Shown: one piece after another, positions 1 through 11,303 of the stretch
How positions within the stretch are numbered: the stretch's first letter is position 1
Layout: every line of letters begins with the position of its first letter
Source of the DNA: Zopfochytrium polystomum
Lineage: Eukaryota > Chytridiomycota > Chytridiomycetes > Chytridiales > Chytridiaceae
Reading direction: 5' to 3'
DNA: 64,000 bases
Assembly (NCBI GenBank): GCA_025765615.1
Contig: JAIVFJ010000010.1
Location: 124,001-188,000 of the forward strand
Position numbers and translations under genes: made by a program
Notes under the pieces: generated by a model
Seen by the model: only the letters and a program-made list of their open reading frames with translations
Database searches by the model: none
Told to the model about the DNA's origin: nothing

Positions 1-1002
1 TTAAAAGAGCGAACACGAGTAAAAGTGTTGGAAGGTGAGAAAAAAAAAATCTTTAATTTTTTCTTTTTTCTTGTCTTTTTTCTCTTTGGTGGCTCACAGT
101 CTTTCCCACAAAAAGAGGAGCTGGAGAATCCAATGAATGTTCACCGATGGCGAAAGCTGTCGGGCAGTGATCCAAGCACGTACGAGCTAATTACAAAAAT
201 CCAAGCGCTCCAGAAGCGCCTCATTGCAAAGACAGAGGAGGTTGTGGAGCGCGAGATGGTCATCAGCCAAAAGGACAAGATGTACTTGGAAGTGAAGGAG
301 CTTTTGCAGAGGCAACCAGGACCAGAGGTGCTGGAGGAGCTCAGAGCCGTAAAAGAAGCCGTGAAAACTAAAATGAGGGAATCAAAGGTTTGGGTCCTCA
401 TCGCTGCGCTGACACGAACCTCACCTATTCCAACCTGACAGTCACTAGCGTCCGAACTCAACATGTACCACTCTCAAGTCAACGAGTATAAGTACGAAAT
501 TGAACGTCTTACGCACGACATGCAAGACCTCAAAAAGCGTTACTTTGATTTGAAGAAGCGGTCCGATGCGAAGCTCAAAAAGGTGCGAGAGGCGGTCGGG
601 AAGGGCGGAGGGATGTCACCGATGGTGGCAACTGCGGCAATGGCCGCCGCGGCCGCCGCCCACGCGTTGGCTTCTTCGGGCACGGCCGGTCCAGTGACGG
701 CGGCGGGCGGAGGCGGCGCGGAGGGCCCGGGGGTGGGGAAACGACACGTTATTCACGGGTTGACGAAGGACTACTTTCACGCAACGCCCTCAAGTGGGCC
801 TGCTGGGACGCGAGGGCCGCGCTCGGGCGGAGGAGCGAGCGTTCCTGGTCCGACACGGGAGCGGCGCAGTCCAGCTACGCTTCCGAGGCATGGCCTATCG
901 TCTGGTTCGGAAAGCAGTAGGACGGGGGCACTGACCCAAGTAAGCGAAGCAGAGAGCGGGCTTTTGCCACCGCTGAGGGCGGTGTCCGCAACGGAGGGTT
1001 GA
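1..1002 (+). CDS. CFAP58: CFAP58 (CCDC147), C-terminal part, 5' end outside window
   Basis: This is the 3' end of a gene for cilia- and flagella-associated protein 58, a coiled-coil axonemal protein needed for flagellar assembly and motility. I read exons <1-34, 116-387 and 442-1002, joined by GT-AG introns of 81 and 54 bases. The acceptor at 115 rather than 99 keeps the frame and gives the run VLEEELENPMNVHRW. The family signature is clear: NVHRWRKL-x-GSDPS, then LQKRLIAKTEEVVE, then a QPGPEV box and YEIERL near the end. Known CFAP58 proteins stop soon after this coiled coil. Here about 130 further residues follow, rich in Ala, Gly, Ser and Pro and probably disordered. The gene implies an organism that makes flagellated cells. 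Its 3' end faces the convergent Hsp110 gene 196 bases away. Confidence 0.9.
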
Positions 1003-1198
1003 GACCAATAGCTGCGCATAGTTGTTCAACATGATACGGGCAGCGGGTCTGCGCCGATTGTAATCACGCATTTAAGAAACAGAAAAAATGTCGACTCTAA
1101 CGACAAACGAAGAAGGCAGTGACACTGTAGCCCGAAAACGAGATACGGAACTAGGAAATAAGAGAACATCAACTTGCTCTGAAGACGATTCTGGCACT

Positions 1199-4148
1199 CT
1201 AGTCGGTTGTCATCTTATCGTCCTCCGCCCCACCCTCATCCACTTGTGCATCCTCCTCCACAAGGCCCTCGCCTTGTTCCGATTGAACTTCCCCCTTCTT
1301 TTCCCTCTTCTCCTTCCTCTCTTTCTTCTCCTTTTTCTGAGTGTCCTTTTTCGGAGGCGGAGCAGTCGGAGCCGGTTCGGCCCTCTTCGGTCGATTCAAA
1401 ACAGGATTAACCACTGCGGCAAGAGCTTCTCGCTCCTTGTGAATTTGAGCGACCAGAACTTTTGGGGTGATATGTTTCGGTGTCTGCTGGATTGCTGCAA
1501 GTGATGAGTCAAGCCAAGCTACTTTTGCAGTAATCTGTTTGGCAAGTTTTGACCGTTCCGCGGCTGGTATGTGCGCGTAACGGTCATTCTACCATCCACA
1601 AGGAAGATTAACACGTGAGCGTCGCTGTCGGGCCATTATGAACGTACCGATCCCGAGAGCTTATCCAGCGCATCCGCCGAGAATTCCCGAAACAATTTTT
1701 CCGCACGAGGCCGCTCCTCCGCCTCTTTGTACCTCGCAGCAACAGGTTCCCCAATAGCCTTGAGCGATTCGAGTTTTTCTTGGTACACCGCTTTTTCGGC
1801 ATCTTCGCCCTCGCCATAGAGCCAATCCTCCATTTCCCGCAGCATTTTCCCGAAAGATTCTCGATCAGCGTTCGAGATATGATCGGACCACTCAGTATCG
1901 AGCTGCCCGCGAGCGTGGTAAACATACTCTTCAAGCTGGTTGCGTGCTTCCGCAGTCTCAATAACGAGACGATCGGCAGATTCCATCGTGAGCTCAATGT
2001 TGTGGAGTTGCTTGAGGGCAGAGGGTGACAGCGCACCCGTTTCGGAGTAAACAGTCAGATCGTGATTGACGGTGACTCTTTTCTGCTTTTTGGTTAGCGG
2101 GCTTTCCGCCGCCTGTACTCCGCTCGATTCAGTGGAAGAGGTCACGTTCGCGTCTGATTCCGCTGATTCAATTTCGGCTTCAGCCTGTTGCGGCTCTTCC
2201 TCTTCAATCAACTTCTCCTCGATTTGCTGGGCGCCGTCCACTCTGCCAGGGGTCAAAGTCAGTTGCTTCGCTCACAATGCGCCTGTCCGCATTTCCCTTA
2301 CGTAATCAAATTGCTTCCGTCGAGGCGGGCCTTGACTTTTATGGTCGCCGTCATTGGCCCCTCACCTGATACGTTGGATTCCAACTTGCGGATGCCTCGA
2401 ACTGAGAATGCTCCGATTCGCCGACTCTCGACAAGAGGCAGCTTGCCTGTGGAACCAGAATAGTAGGCAGCAATGTCCAATGAAACAGTCCCGGTTTGAG
2501 CAGCCAATTCGTCATCAGTGAAAACTCGATGGAATGTCAGGGATTTTGCAGAGGGAATTGGACTTCCAGCGGCAAACACATCAACTCTGCCATCGGGTTC
2601 CCCGTCTTTCCCTTTTGACACGCATGAGGGATCCCACTGGAATTCAATGGGAAAGGCGTTCCAGTCTTGAACGGTGAAGTCGCGGACCTTGAACACGGGG
2701 GAAATAATAGCGCATTGCAGTGCGCACCCTCGAGAAACAGCCTCGTCCTGGTTGAGCGTCGTAGAGAGCTTGTTCTCTGTAGGTTTTGTTATCAGAAGTC
2801 AACAACAGGGAAACAGGAAGAGATATGCAGTTGAAAACAACTTCCTAACCTCCTTTTGGGCCTTTGAAATACTCGTTTAGAAAGTCCTTCACAGCTGGGA
2901 TCCTGGTTGAACCGCCCACCAGCTCGACAAAGTCGATGTCTGCCGCGCTCATTTTCGCTGAACTCAACACTCTCTCCACTGGTGCTACCAACCGGTCAAA
3001 CAGTGGCTTTACCCATTCGCTGTATTCTGTCTTGTGTACTTGAGCAGACACGTCTTTGTCATCCAGTAAAGACTCGACGTTTAGCATGGTGACCGAATTT
3101 GCCGATAGAATCTTTTTGACCTTTTCGCAAGCCTGTCGAAGGCGGAATAAAGCCTTGGGGCTACTGCGAATGTCCAGCTTGTATTTGGCATCAAACTCTT
3201 GAACATAATGGTCAACAAGCACCTCGTCGAAATCGCGACCGCCGAGGTTGTGATCGTAGTCGGCGGCCTTGACTACAAGCTTTCCCCTCACTAATGATGT
3301 GATGGCCACCTGGTACGAGGAGTGCCCAAGGTCCACGAATAAAACGTTGCGTGGTTTCGCCTTCGGGTCCAGCGCTAAGTCCGGGAGATCAACCTTTGTA
3401 ATACCGTAGCCGAGTGCAGCTGTTGAATGTTGGACTGGCGTCTCAGGAAAAAGGTTGCATCGGAAGACGGTTCCGTACCAGCAGTTAGGTCGTTCATAAC
3501 ACGAAGACAGTTAAGCCCAGCAATCTCCGCCGCATCGCGGAGTGCACGCCTCTGCCGATCTGTATACCATCCGGGGCAAGATATGACACAGTCGCTCATA
3601 GGAAGTTTAATTTCCGTTTGAGTGAAAGACTTCACTTGACCAAGGAACATCGCGGTAAGCTGCGTCATCGTGAAGACTCGAGTTTGGCCCTGGAATTGAA
3701 CCTATGGTGCAAAAACTTTTCGTAACCACTTCACGGACAAATGAAAATGAGACCATACCTCAGCCGCCACTTCTCCGCTATCTCCCTCGACAAGCTTCGC
3801 ATTCACGAACTTCTGCTCCACAGCGAGAACTTCAGGGTCGCTGAATGGCCGACCGATCAGTCGCTTCAGTGTCGAAACAGTACTTTTGAAGTTGGAGATT
3901 TCTTGGGTCTTTGCAGACTCGCCCATGTAGCGCTGTCTGTCTCCGAATGAAACTAGGGATCTATTGACCATAAGATGGGTTCCGTTGATTTCGTATTGAA
4001 ACGAGTGATCAGCAGTGATCCCGACACAAGCAGATACCTACGGAGTCGCTCGGTTTGACACCTCATTCGTTATAACATCGATACCGCGATTTCTCGCAAC
4101 TGCCACAACTGTGTTGAGGTTTCCAAAGTCAACGCCGACAACCGACAT
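1199..4148 (-). CDS. SSE1: Hsp110/Sse1-type Hsp70 family nucleotide-exchange chaperone
   Basis: Seven exons were joined: 4148-4042, 3960-3759, 3701-3479, 3419-2850, 2776-2302, 2242-1648, 1588-1199. They total 2562 bases (853 aa) with every junction in frame. The protein starts [18 protein letters not shown], the Hsp110 version of the Hsp70 phosphate loop, without a signal peptide, so it should be the cytosolic Sse1 branch rather than ER Lhs1/HYOU1. Further landmarks are SNRATPSLVSFG, NDLTAAALGYG near residue 178, [10 protein letters not shown] near 210 and [10 protein letters not shown] near 345. An acidic/Lys-rich insertion in the substrate domain and a C-terminal K/E-rich tail (about residues 780-853) are typical of Hsp110. 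Family members act as exchange factors for cytosolic Hsp70 and hold unfolded proteins. The first intron lies after codon 35. The start ATG is the only one ahead of the conserved N-terminus. Confidence 0.92.
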
Positions 4149-5054
4149 CGCATGGACAGCAGAATCGTTCAACAGCGAATCGGTGGGTTCGAAGGCCGGC
4201 TTTTGGCGATTAGTCGGTTTCCGCTTCTTCCTCGCTGGGGTGGCAGACGCGCGTCGATAAACAACAACTGCAAAGGCAGCGCAGGCAAGAAGAATCAGGA
4301 ACGGAACGATGAGGTCGGTAGGGGAGTATCCAAAGAGAAGATCAGGGCCGAGGAAGCCTAGGAAACTCGTTGATGACGACGTTTTGGCGGATTTAAACGC
4401 GGTTAAGATGAATCAGGGAATAAAGACGCGCAGCGAGAGCCTGGCGCCGGTCCTTCGGGTGAAAGCAAATGAGGACGAGTCGAAAGACGGAGAGGACAAT
4501 GCGGGAGCGGAGAACAAGCTGGACGGCTGGTTGGCGATCGTGTTGTGTTGTTTTCGTCCTTGCGTTCACGAGCGCTGACAAGTCGACAGGCGATTTCGTG
4601 AAGCAATGGGCACAAATTGAAGGGCCATTTCCCTTCAATCCATCCCCCGAACAACGGCCTAACCGTTTAAATATCCCAAAACTATTATTACCCCACGAGA
4701 TACGTGATAGAGCCATAAACTGACAAATAAGAAATGTGTCCCAAGTTTTGCTTGGGACCTGTGGACCCACGAGCAGTTCTAAAATCATTAGTTGGAAGGT
4801 GTATGCTGATATGCTGATAGAGCGGAAAACAAAACATTGAAACGCGTACTTTTTTTTCAGGAGCTGGGGTGGACCAACGGCGTGCGCGTGCACTTTCCAA
4901 AATGTTCCTTTTTTTTTTTTTTTTTTTTTCTTTTTTTGTCTCGGTTGCCTGTCTCCGTCTCGGTCCATGTTTTCTTTCTCTTCTTCTCTTTACTAGGTCG
5001 ATTGTCAAAAATAAAGAAAACTGGGGAAAAAAAAGGAGGAAGGTCATCCCACTC
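4149..5054. other. Intergenic, divergent promoter region
   Basis: This 906-base spacer separates the start of the minus-strand Hsp110 gene from the start of the plus-strand F-box-like gene. It holds a pure T tract of about 20 at 4911-4930 followed by C/T-rich DNA, and a short A-rich run at 5020-5040. Open frames crossing it have no recognisable protein content. I see no convincing TATA box or heat-shock element array. It probably carries both promoters. Confidence 0.5.
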
Positions 5055-8040
5055 ATGGCCCCGAGCTCCACCGTCCCCTCACCCTCGTCGTCGTCGTCCT
5101 CCTCCCCCTCCTCCTCCTCGTCCTCCTCGTACCCTTCCCCGCACTTCCCCTCCCATTCCTTCTTCCCTTCTCACTCACAATCCCGCTCTTATTCGCCCGA
5201 TCCGCACCGTCGTACTCGCCCTTCTGACCGTGACGAGGAGGATGATGAGGGAGGCGGATTAGAGCATCTCGCTACGCCACCTCAGACAGAGGCACCGCCA
5301 CCTGTGTGGTGGACCCGGTTGTGGCCTGGTGCTGGTCCTGTCGAAAGCGGTGTCCCATCATCCTTCGGCGCGGTACAGCAACCGCCAGTCGCAGCACATC
5401 ATCCCACACCACCTTTGACGCCTTCTCGTCATGCTTCCTTCACAAGAAGTGGCTCGGATGTCACGGGTGTGGCGACGCTCCCGTCCTCCGCGTCTGCAAA
5501 TGTCACTTCCGTCCGCGACAAGTCCATTCATCGCCCGTTCGAATCAGACCCGCCATCTTCCTCAGCACCTGAGCAGGTTTCCCACTCTCGGCGGCAGCAA
5601 CTTCATCACCACAATGCATCAGGATCTGCCAACTCTCATTCTGGAAGGCCTACCACCCCTGTTTCTGCGGCCTGGTGGGCCATGGGCGCTTGGGCCAAGG
5701 GAATGGGCAAACAATCTGTTGGTTACATTGCATCTCGTTCCAGCTCTATTCCTCGAGCACTCCGTCGCCGTCGCAAGATTCCCAAGGATTCTGATGCGCT
5801 GCACAACCCTAACGATGCCGTTATGACCATAGCTAAAAGTGACGTCTATGTCAGCGATGATGATTGGAATGATGGATCTGTTACAGTTTTCGAATCTGCC
5901 GTTGGAGGAGATTCGACTTCGGCTGAGTCAGAGTCAGCAGACGAAGAAAGTGACCACATCCCCACAGCTGGGCCGAAGCAAAGTGGGCCCAGCCTTCGCG
6001 ACATGCCTCAGGAGGTGCTTTTGAATGTGATGAAGCAAGTCCCCACATCGACGGTAGCCTCCCTTCTCGGCGCGGCTGAGCCTGTTGCGCCTGCATGCGT
6101 ATCGGCGCTAACAGAGCGAATCCACAAGATTGCCACCCTCGAAGACTTGAGGGCGTTTGCCCTGGATGATCCCGACCCACCACCACCTTGGGACCCCAAA
6201 CCAGTGCCACACGGCCCTGCGGGTCAAGACCCGCGACGCACACACACAATGCACTCCAGACGCACCAGCACAAGATCAGTCCGCGTCGCAGCTCCACCCA
6301 AGTTTCGAACTGGGATGGGAAAAGGTCGCAAAACACAGTTTGCCATTTTAAATCATCTGTTCTCGCTGCCTGTTTCGACGGGGAATGGCCGACGACCAGC
6401 TTCCATTGGTCCTCTCTTCTACCGTGCCGGAACAATGGTCTTGTTTGCTCGCCATTTCACTCGGCTAATCCCCGAGGCTCGCGCTCTTCTTGGTGTCGGT
6501 TACGCGTTTGTTCTGGCTTGGTTCATGTGTCTATTCTACTTTCTACCATTTCTTGGTAAGTTTGGCGTCTGTAGGCAGGAGCTGTCCCTAACAAAACTTT
6601 GGTTCACTTGGATTGACAATAGGTGCCCTCATCTTCTACTTCGCAATGGATGTGGTGGACGCCTTTTCACGCAGCGTCACTTATTGCTTGCACTTCCTTT
6701 CTCCCAGCATTCGATACCTAGTACTTCCCGCATCTCATCCTCTTCACCCGCTACACCCTGCTCCTCCGCCACGCGTACCTTCAGGCCTGGTAAGGCGATT
6801 GGTATTCGCTGCTCCTACGCCAGCTCCCGCCCCGACGGAGCCGATTCGGTGCTGCGGCCCTGGCGGCACATCTTGGGTGGATGACACAGACCCGATGGTA
6901 GAACAGTTTGAGTTGCCTGTAACAGAAGCCGGCAACCTCAACTCCAAGGTCGGCCCCCACCATGAACTTACATCAGCTAGTGCCGCTGTCACGAACACAG
7001 ACGCTTTGGAGACCCCGACTTCTGCACCAATACATTCTGCACTGAATTCGGCATGGGGCCTCATGTCTCCTTACACGCCGTGGCACCTCTACCTTCTCAC
7101 ACATTCGGTCTCTCACCACCCGAAGTTGAGACGGTTGACACTATCGCGCGTGTCTCTTGCTTGGTGGTTCCGGCTCCATCCTGTCCCGGATCTTAAAATA
7201 TTGGTTCTTGCAGGATGCGAGGTAGACGAAACAGGCATTGGACTCGTAGCGCGCGCTTGCCCAGGACTTTTGGGCCTCGTTGTGCGCGGGTGCGAAGTTC
7301 GAGGTGGTGGGTGGGACGTCGAGGGACTGCGGAGGCCCGCCATGGGCACCTCTCATTTTGTCTCAAGATCGGGCCCTATCGTTGGCGCTTCTACTTTCGC
7401 CCATCAGTCTGACCCAGAGGTTGTTCGGGGGTGGTGGGGCGACGTGGAGGTTTCAAATGGAGCAGCCGAAGATCCAGAGCCACCTGGGCCGCAGCGTTCG
7501 AATTCCGCTTCTGGAAGTAGTACGGCTGTGACCAACTGCTTTCCCGCCCTCCGAATTGTGCGGTTCGAGCTTTGCCCTGCTGCTTGTGGGCTTGACTCGG
7601 TCCGCATGGTGCTTGACCGCAGTCCTTCAGTTGAGCGTGTGGAGTTTGTCGGATGTGGGCCAGAAGAAACAGAGTTCTTCCACTCTTTGGCGTCAAGCAC
7701 CGGCAGCTCGGCAGCCGTTGACAGTGGTCTGGCCCAGGGTCCGTTACGCCAGGGCTGGTGGATGGCTGGGAGGGAAGACGTCGAGAGCGACGTGAGACGA
7801 GTTGTTTCCGAGGGCCGGAGGTCTTCTCTGGCGGAAGCCGTGAGTGCATCCGCAGCTTTCGCTCCAGACGTGCCCTCAACCAGCGCCGTTGACGAACATA
7901 ACCACCCCAATCCAACCAAGAGCTACAACCCATCGGACAGGTGCATAGTCGTGCAGGGAGATACGCTGCGCGGATTTAGGAGCCGATGGTATTCTCATCT
8001 TTACGCGCGACAGCGGGGTCTCTGGGACGGTCATCCTTAG
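5055..8040 (+). CDS. F-box-like protein with leucine-rich segment and central membrane segments
   Basis: Two exons, 5055-6555 and 6623-8040, joined by a 67-base intron (GTAAGT...ATAG), give 972 aa. I chose the ATG at 5055 because the frame upstream is encoded by a poly-T tract. Residues 1-300 are low-complexity Ser/Pro. An F-box-like stretch, LRDMPQEVLLNVMKQVP, lies at about 313-330. A strongly hydrophobic stretch at about 475-545 (including ALLGVGYAFVLAWFMCLFYF) looks like two or three membrane-spanning helices and spans the intron. Residues about 660-735 carry leucine-rich-repeat-like text (LKILVLAGCEV, LLGLVVRGCEV). F-box/LRR proteins usually select substrates for SCF ubiquitin ligases. 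A membrane-anchored one is unusual, so either it acts at a membrane or the F-box call is too generous. The gene as such is well supported by the intact 2.9 kb frame. Confidence 0.65.
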
Positions 8041-8302
8041 TACTTGTAAAAATGCAAAAGGGTTTGCCAGCGTGGGCGAAGAGAAACCAAAAGTTAATAA
8101 AAGCGTTATTTGGAGGAGGAAACAACTATTCAAGGAGACGGTCAGTTTAGACCGGTGGGCGATGCAACGAGGTCCCAAATTCCCCCTTCTTTCGCGGCTC
8201 TCCGTTGGGCAAGTGGAACCAATGAATAAGTGGACTATTGCTTTTCTTCGTTTTATTTTCTTCCAACCCTTGAAGATAACGGGGACGACTAGCGGCATAT
8301 TT

Positions 8303-8959
8303 TTAGTGATAGTCCTTCCACAGCTCTTCATCATAGTTTTCTGTCAGATCCTTATCGGCTCTGTACAGTGCCTGCCATCTCTCAAATCCGCCCCGCAGAA
8401 TCCAAACTTGCTGCTTGTCGATCTCGCCTTGTGCCGCAAGCGCTCTTTTGTAGGCAATCGCGCTTCGGGGGCCACGAACTTGGGACAGTCTGCAGTGGAA
8501 GACGACATTGTCAACAGCGCCAAGGGTCTGGACGACCGACTCGGGCTTGTCAGCGACGGTGCGTGCGACGATGTGGCGGGCGCCCGGAATGTTTCCCCCG
8601 AGAACCTCGTCGTCGTCGCGGACGTCGACCACCGCGAAACTGCTGCCGCCGGCGCCGCCGCCGCCGCCGCTGCCCCGCTCCTTGATCCATCGAGCCAGGA
8701 CGCTGGGGTCGAGAAACTCGGGCGGCGGGACCGAGGGTGCGGGTTGTTGCTGTTGTTGCTGCTGGTCCATGCTGCTGCTGGTGCCTCTGCTTCTTTGTTG
8801 GGTTTGTTGTTTTTGGGCGGTGATGAGCGGGCGAGACACGTTTCGCAGCGGGAAGCGATGGCGCAAGCGTTGCGCGACGAGCAACGGGAGGAGACAACGC
8901 GCCCCGATAAGTCTCGTTCTGATAAGTCCCCTGCAAAGCACGACATGGAGGTGCTCCAT
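8303..8959 (-). CDS. CDC25-like/rhodanese-domain phosphatase (Ych1/Acr2-type)
   Basis: A single-exon gene of 218 aa, ATG at 8959. A rhodanese fold covers about residues 80-210: VVDVRDDDE near 110-118, then GGNIPGARHI, then the active-site loop HCRLSQVRGP with catalytic Cys156 and Arg162 in a C-x5-R loop. This HC-x-LSQ-x-RGP loop is that of the small CDC25-like phosphatases and arsenate reductases (Ych1, plant CDC25/ACR2) rather than of sulfurtransferases. Residues 1-50 are rich in Arg, Leu and Val with almost no acidic residues, which suggests mitochondrial import; a downstream Met64 before a glutamine run could give a cytosolic form. Expected activity is phosphotyrosine/phosphothreonine phosphatase or arsenate reductase. 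It converges on the F-box-like gene 262 bases away. Confidence 0.85.
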   Translation of the reverse strand: MEHLHVVLCRGLIRTRLIGARCLLPLLVAQRLRHRFPLRNVSRPLITAQKQQTQQRSRGTSSSMDQQQQQQQPAPSVPPPEFLDPSVLARWIKERGSGGGGGAGGSSFAVVDVRDDDEVLGGNIPGARHIVARTVADKPESVVQTLGAVDNVVFHCRLSQVRGPRSAIAYKRALAAQGEIDKQQVWILRGGFERWQALYRADKDLTENYDEELWKDYH

Positions 8960-9478
8960 CGACGCTCGATCATGTCCAATCCCAAGACGCTGGGCGCGCT
9001 GTGCTGCTTTCCAGTAAATTCATCGGTGGGTGAAATGAAAGCGCAGATTCAGCGAAATTGGCGAGCAAAGACTCTTCTTGAACTACATGCCACATCTTCA
9101 ATGATGTTATCAGATCTTTGCCTCAGGGCTGGCACATTCTTTCGGAGCACAGAGGCTCATCATTACCCTGTATGACTTGAGGCAAACCACCTCAAATTTG
9201 GTGCTGTTTCGCGGTCCGAATCGGACTACTGAGGGTGCATACGTGGTCATTTTATACTGTTCTATGGTGGTTCTTGTACAACCGTTTCCGTCGTGAATCG
9301 TGATTTCGTACTCGAAAGGCGGTTAGTGCTGGTCGACTTGGACAGCACGACCACACGCTTTTAGACGGCGTCGTGGGTCTCCTAAAGTGTGCACGCTGGA
9401 TGGTGTCAAGTCCTTGGAGGGCAGAAGGAGGCGTGACTCCGCCCCTCCGAATTTATGTGATCAAAAGTCGGGACACCC
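8960..9478. other. Intergenic, divergent spacer
   Basis: Between the start codons of the rhodanese-type gene (minus) and the membrane-protein gene (plus). No homopolymer or microsatellite of note and no coding content that I recognise. Presumably two promoters or an unrecognised 5' exon of the plus-strand gene. Confidence 0.4.
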
Positions 9479-11137
9479 ATGAATGAGCGAAACGTACGAT
9501 GTCACCGTGTGGGCTGTCGGGTGAGAAAGCTGGCCTTAGCCCAGCGCCCTCTGACCCGACAAAACAACCCCAACCCCAACCCCGCCCCCACCCCCTCCCC
9601 AAGGCTCCCGAGCATCCTCCGCTTCGTCGCCTCGATTGTCGTACTGACTCGCTACGGCACGGGTTCGTCCGCCTTCGATGCGTCCGCGCCGGAAAGCTTG
9701 TACTGCGAACAGTCAATCCAGACATACCTGAAGGTGGACGCCGCCGTGACCGGATGCCTCCTCGTAATGGTCGTACTGCTGATGCTGGCCGTAGATCGGG
9801 ACGACGAATTGGAGAACGGGCTGATAACTATAATATGTTTTGTGCCCTTGGTGGTTCTAATGAAGCTGTAAGCCGTTTCCCTTGTGTTTCCACGCAATTT
9901 TCATTTTGACCCACGTTCAAAAGAGCGACCGAGTTTGCAGGTCTTGCCGTCGTGTTTCCGTCGGGCTTTACCAGCTGCAAGGCCGGCGATCCGGTGCTTT
10001 GGAAATACGCTGCCTTTTGGCTATGTACGTAACGTGGGCCTTGGAAGTAATGTGCATACGGGCGGCAAGACGCAAAATGCCTCACCCATTTTACCTCCCC
10101 CGGCTCTTTCCCTCCGCAACAAACACTCAGGCTTCTTTTTCGGCCTCGTCATAAACCTATTCAACTTCGCCGCCCTCTCCATGGACAACCCCGAAATCGC
10201 GCAGCCGCGGAGGTGGCTGGACTGGCTGACGCCGCCGGCGAACGCGGCCGTCGCGGTCGCGACGGTGTACCACCTGGTGCAGTACGACACGCCGTACGCA
10301 TCCGCGGCCGAGGTCGCGGCGTCGCCGCCATCGTCGGGTTCGGCGGCCGCGGGACAGCTGCTGTGCGAGCGCGCGGTGCCGTCGTACCTCTACTTTGAAC
10401 TGGCGCTGGCGCTGGGCTCGCTCGTGCCGTGGGGCGCAATAGGCAGCAAGCTGGCGTCTTTCTTGGTCGCGCATGCGCTAAAAATGTTGGTAACGCTTCT
10501 TTTTGCGTCACCTCTCCCCAAGCTTTCCTCGCCTTTTTCTTCTCATTCATTTCTCGCCGGCCCCATGGTAACTCTTCTCTTGTTCCCCGAAACATTTTCT
10601 CAAAATACCCCCGGAACAACATTAAAAAAAAAATAAAAAATAAAAAAAAAACCCTTCAGCGCCGCAGTGTTGTACGGATCCGCGATGGTTTGGCAAGCGA
10701 CCGTCTGCTCAGAGTTCAATCCTTTCCTCCATCAATTCGCCAAATACTTGCTGGGTGAGTGTTGAAAGTCTTTCCTCGAAGTTATCCCCAGCCCAACCAA
10801 TTCCTCAACAACGCCGTGCTTTGTTCCTTTCTTTCTTTTTTTTCATGTGGCAGTCTCCAGGTACGTCGAATCAACGGTGTCGGTGCTGGTCATCCAGCAT
10901 CGGCGCTGGACCCGGCCGCAAAAGAACCGGTCTGCGGGCCAGCGCAAGCGGGAAGGCCCCCGGGGCGCGTTGATAGAATCGGCGTCGTCCAGCGGGGGCG
11001 CAGCAGGAGGGGCAGCAGGAGGGGCAGCAGCGGGACCGCCGAGGACTGGGGAAGGCGGCGAAAGCCAAGTGCGGACGGACTCGTGGCTGCTTTCTGTCGG
11101 GGGCGAAGGAAGCCCGACAGTGTCTGCCGCGGGGTGA
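9479..11137 (+). CDS. Polytopic membrane protein, family not recognised
   Basis: Five exons, 9479-9867, 9924-10024, 10131-10485, 10660-10754 and 10854-11137, total 1224 bases (407 aa) with all phases consistent. The donor of intron 3 is GTTGGT, weaker than the others; the adjacent GTAACG would break the frame. The protein shows about six or seven hydrophobic helices, for example GCLLVMVVLLMLAV, ICFVPLVVLM, FAGLAVVFPSG, AAFWLCFFFGLVINLF and YLYFELALALGSLVPWG. A loop between helices carries DNPEIAQPRRWLDWLTPP. The C-terminal 85 residues are hydrophilic, Arg-rich and then Gly/Ala-repetitive (three GGAA units), probably cytoplasmic. I cannot assign a family. Membrane location is the only safe inference. 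Confidence 0.7.
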
Positions 11138-11303
11138 GGAACGCTTGCGTTTCGCTTGTTTTTGGTTGGCCCCAGGTGCCCTTCATTCAAAAGAAAGGTT
11201 GTATGTAAAGTGTACGCCTTTGCCGTTCTATTCAATTTATTGATCAGTGACAAGAATCCGGTGCAGTCCACGAGCGTGCCTCCACCCTCGAACCGGCACA
11301 TCC

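Noticed and set aside
5538..5560. GTTCGAATC phrase resembling a tRNA T-loop
   Set aside because: Lies inside a coding exon and has no matching acceptor stem or anticodon arm nearby.
7391..7933. Antisense frames of 170-180 codons within the F-box-like gene
   Set aside because: Shadows of the plus-strand frame, with no recognisable motif and no splice support.
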